This document shows positions 63,889 through 64,000 of a DNA stretch of 64,000 nucleotides, in pieces (within the stretch, counting starts at the first letter, position 1; each line of letters starts with the position of its first letter). Made by a program: the position numbers and the translations under genes. The DNA comes from a virus: the IMG/VR virus record IMGVR_UViG_3300042868_011386, positions 25,458 through 89,457 of that record; one strand, given 5' to 3'. The notes beneath the pieces were generated by a model. That model saw nothing but the letters and a program-made list of their open reading frames with translations. It did not search any database and was not told the DNA's origin.

Positions 63889-64000
63889 ATGACATCAGGA
63901 TTTTACAAAAAAGATAATGAGGAACTTTTCTATGCTCCAAACATAGTAGAAGGAAATGGGTTTGTGTTAGTAGCTCAAGACAAAGATCAATATGACTATC
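63889..64000 (+). CDS. Conserved tail protein, 3' end outside window
   Basis: The start of a gene (MTSGFYKKDNEELFYAPNIV, EGNGFVLVAQDKDQYDY...) running off the window. I recall near-identical beginnings (MTSGFYK-D--ELFYAPN) in marine T4-like phages, usually small fibre-associated proteins. It begins 5 bases after the LRR fibre gene. Only 37 residues are visible. Confidence 0.6.
   Translation, partial: MTSGFYKKDNEELFYAPNIVEGNGFVLVAQDKDQYDY

Noticed and set aside
1-64000. tRNA genes, CRISPR arrays, insertion sequences, integrase or attachment sites
   Set aside because: None recognised on reading; intergenic gaps are too short for most, and no transposase or integrase-like protein is present.

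Overview
The window is part of the genome of a T4-superfamily myovirus (contractile tail), most like the T4-like phages of marine bacteria. The evidence is a run of T4 core genes recognisable from their proteins: gp33, gp59, gp32, gp4, gp26, gp48, gp53, gp27, gp5, gp25, gp6 and gp8, with late promoters of the T4 type (TATAAATA). The host cannot be read from the sequence. The DNA is AT-rich, and nearly all genes start without a Shine-Dalgarno sequence.

Layout. (1) 1-3642, plus strand: end of a small DUF2693-like gene, a conserved T4-like hypothetical, gp33 (late transcription coactivator), gp59 (helicase loader), gp32 (ssDNA-binding protein, with a sigma70-like promoter and a strong hairpin terminator) and a thioredoxin-like protein. 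(2) 7946-3636, minus strand: gp4 head-completion nuclease, a conserved morphogenesis protein, a gp19-family tail-tube-like protein, gp26, and a tape-measure-like protein. The gp26 gene ends in a textbook -1 frameshift signal leading into a 58-residue extension. (3) 7959-21665, plus strand: tail-tube cap, gp53, a gp27 hub protein carrying a GH73 glucosaminidase domain, a gp5 cell-puncturing device split over separate genes with an M15-type peptidase between the OB domain and the spike, a large Ig-like protein, gp25, gp6 and a gp7-like wedge protein. (4) 21760-44280: tail fibre and baseplate periphery genes (collar-domain fibre, gp8, DUF4815-like giant, FG-GAP/RCC1-like beta-propeller fibres, pectate-lyase-like beta-helix fibres, an S74 self-cleaving fibre). 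(5) 44284-57579: a visibly AT-richer, tightly overlapping block of 15 recognisable genes plus one micro-ORF, inserted between fibre genes. It holds four radical SAM enzymes, an arginine:glycine amidinotransferase homologue, three GT-A-like glycosyltransferases, a short DegT aminotransferase, an extended SDR, a PIG-L deacetylase, a short UDP-sugar dehydrogenase-like protein, a NodB deacetylase and several unknowns. (6) 57589-64000: fibre genes again, including a 24-residue BspA-type leucine-rich-repeat fibre.

Regulation. Copies of TATAAATA stand 4-7 bases upstream of an ATG at 7 gene starts (plus a one-mismatch copy at gp4). With T4 spacing, transcription would begin at or within a base or two of the start codon, so these late mRNAs are probably leaderless. 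gp4 and the tube-cap gene start back to back from two late promoters nested inside one 18-bp inverted repeat that also supplies both start codons.

The most interesting items are the radical SAM/amidinotransferase/sugar block, the gp26 frameshift signal, the leaderless late promoters and the rearranged tail-lysis apparatus. There is no stretch longer than 300 bases without a gene. No tRNA, CRISPR or insertion sequence was seen.
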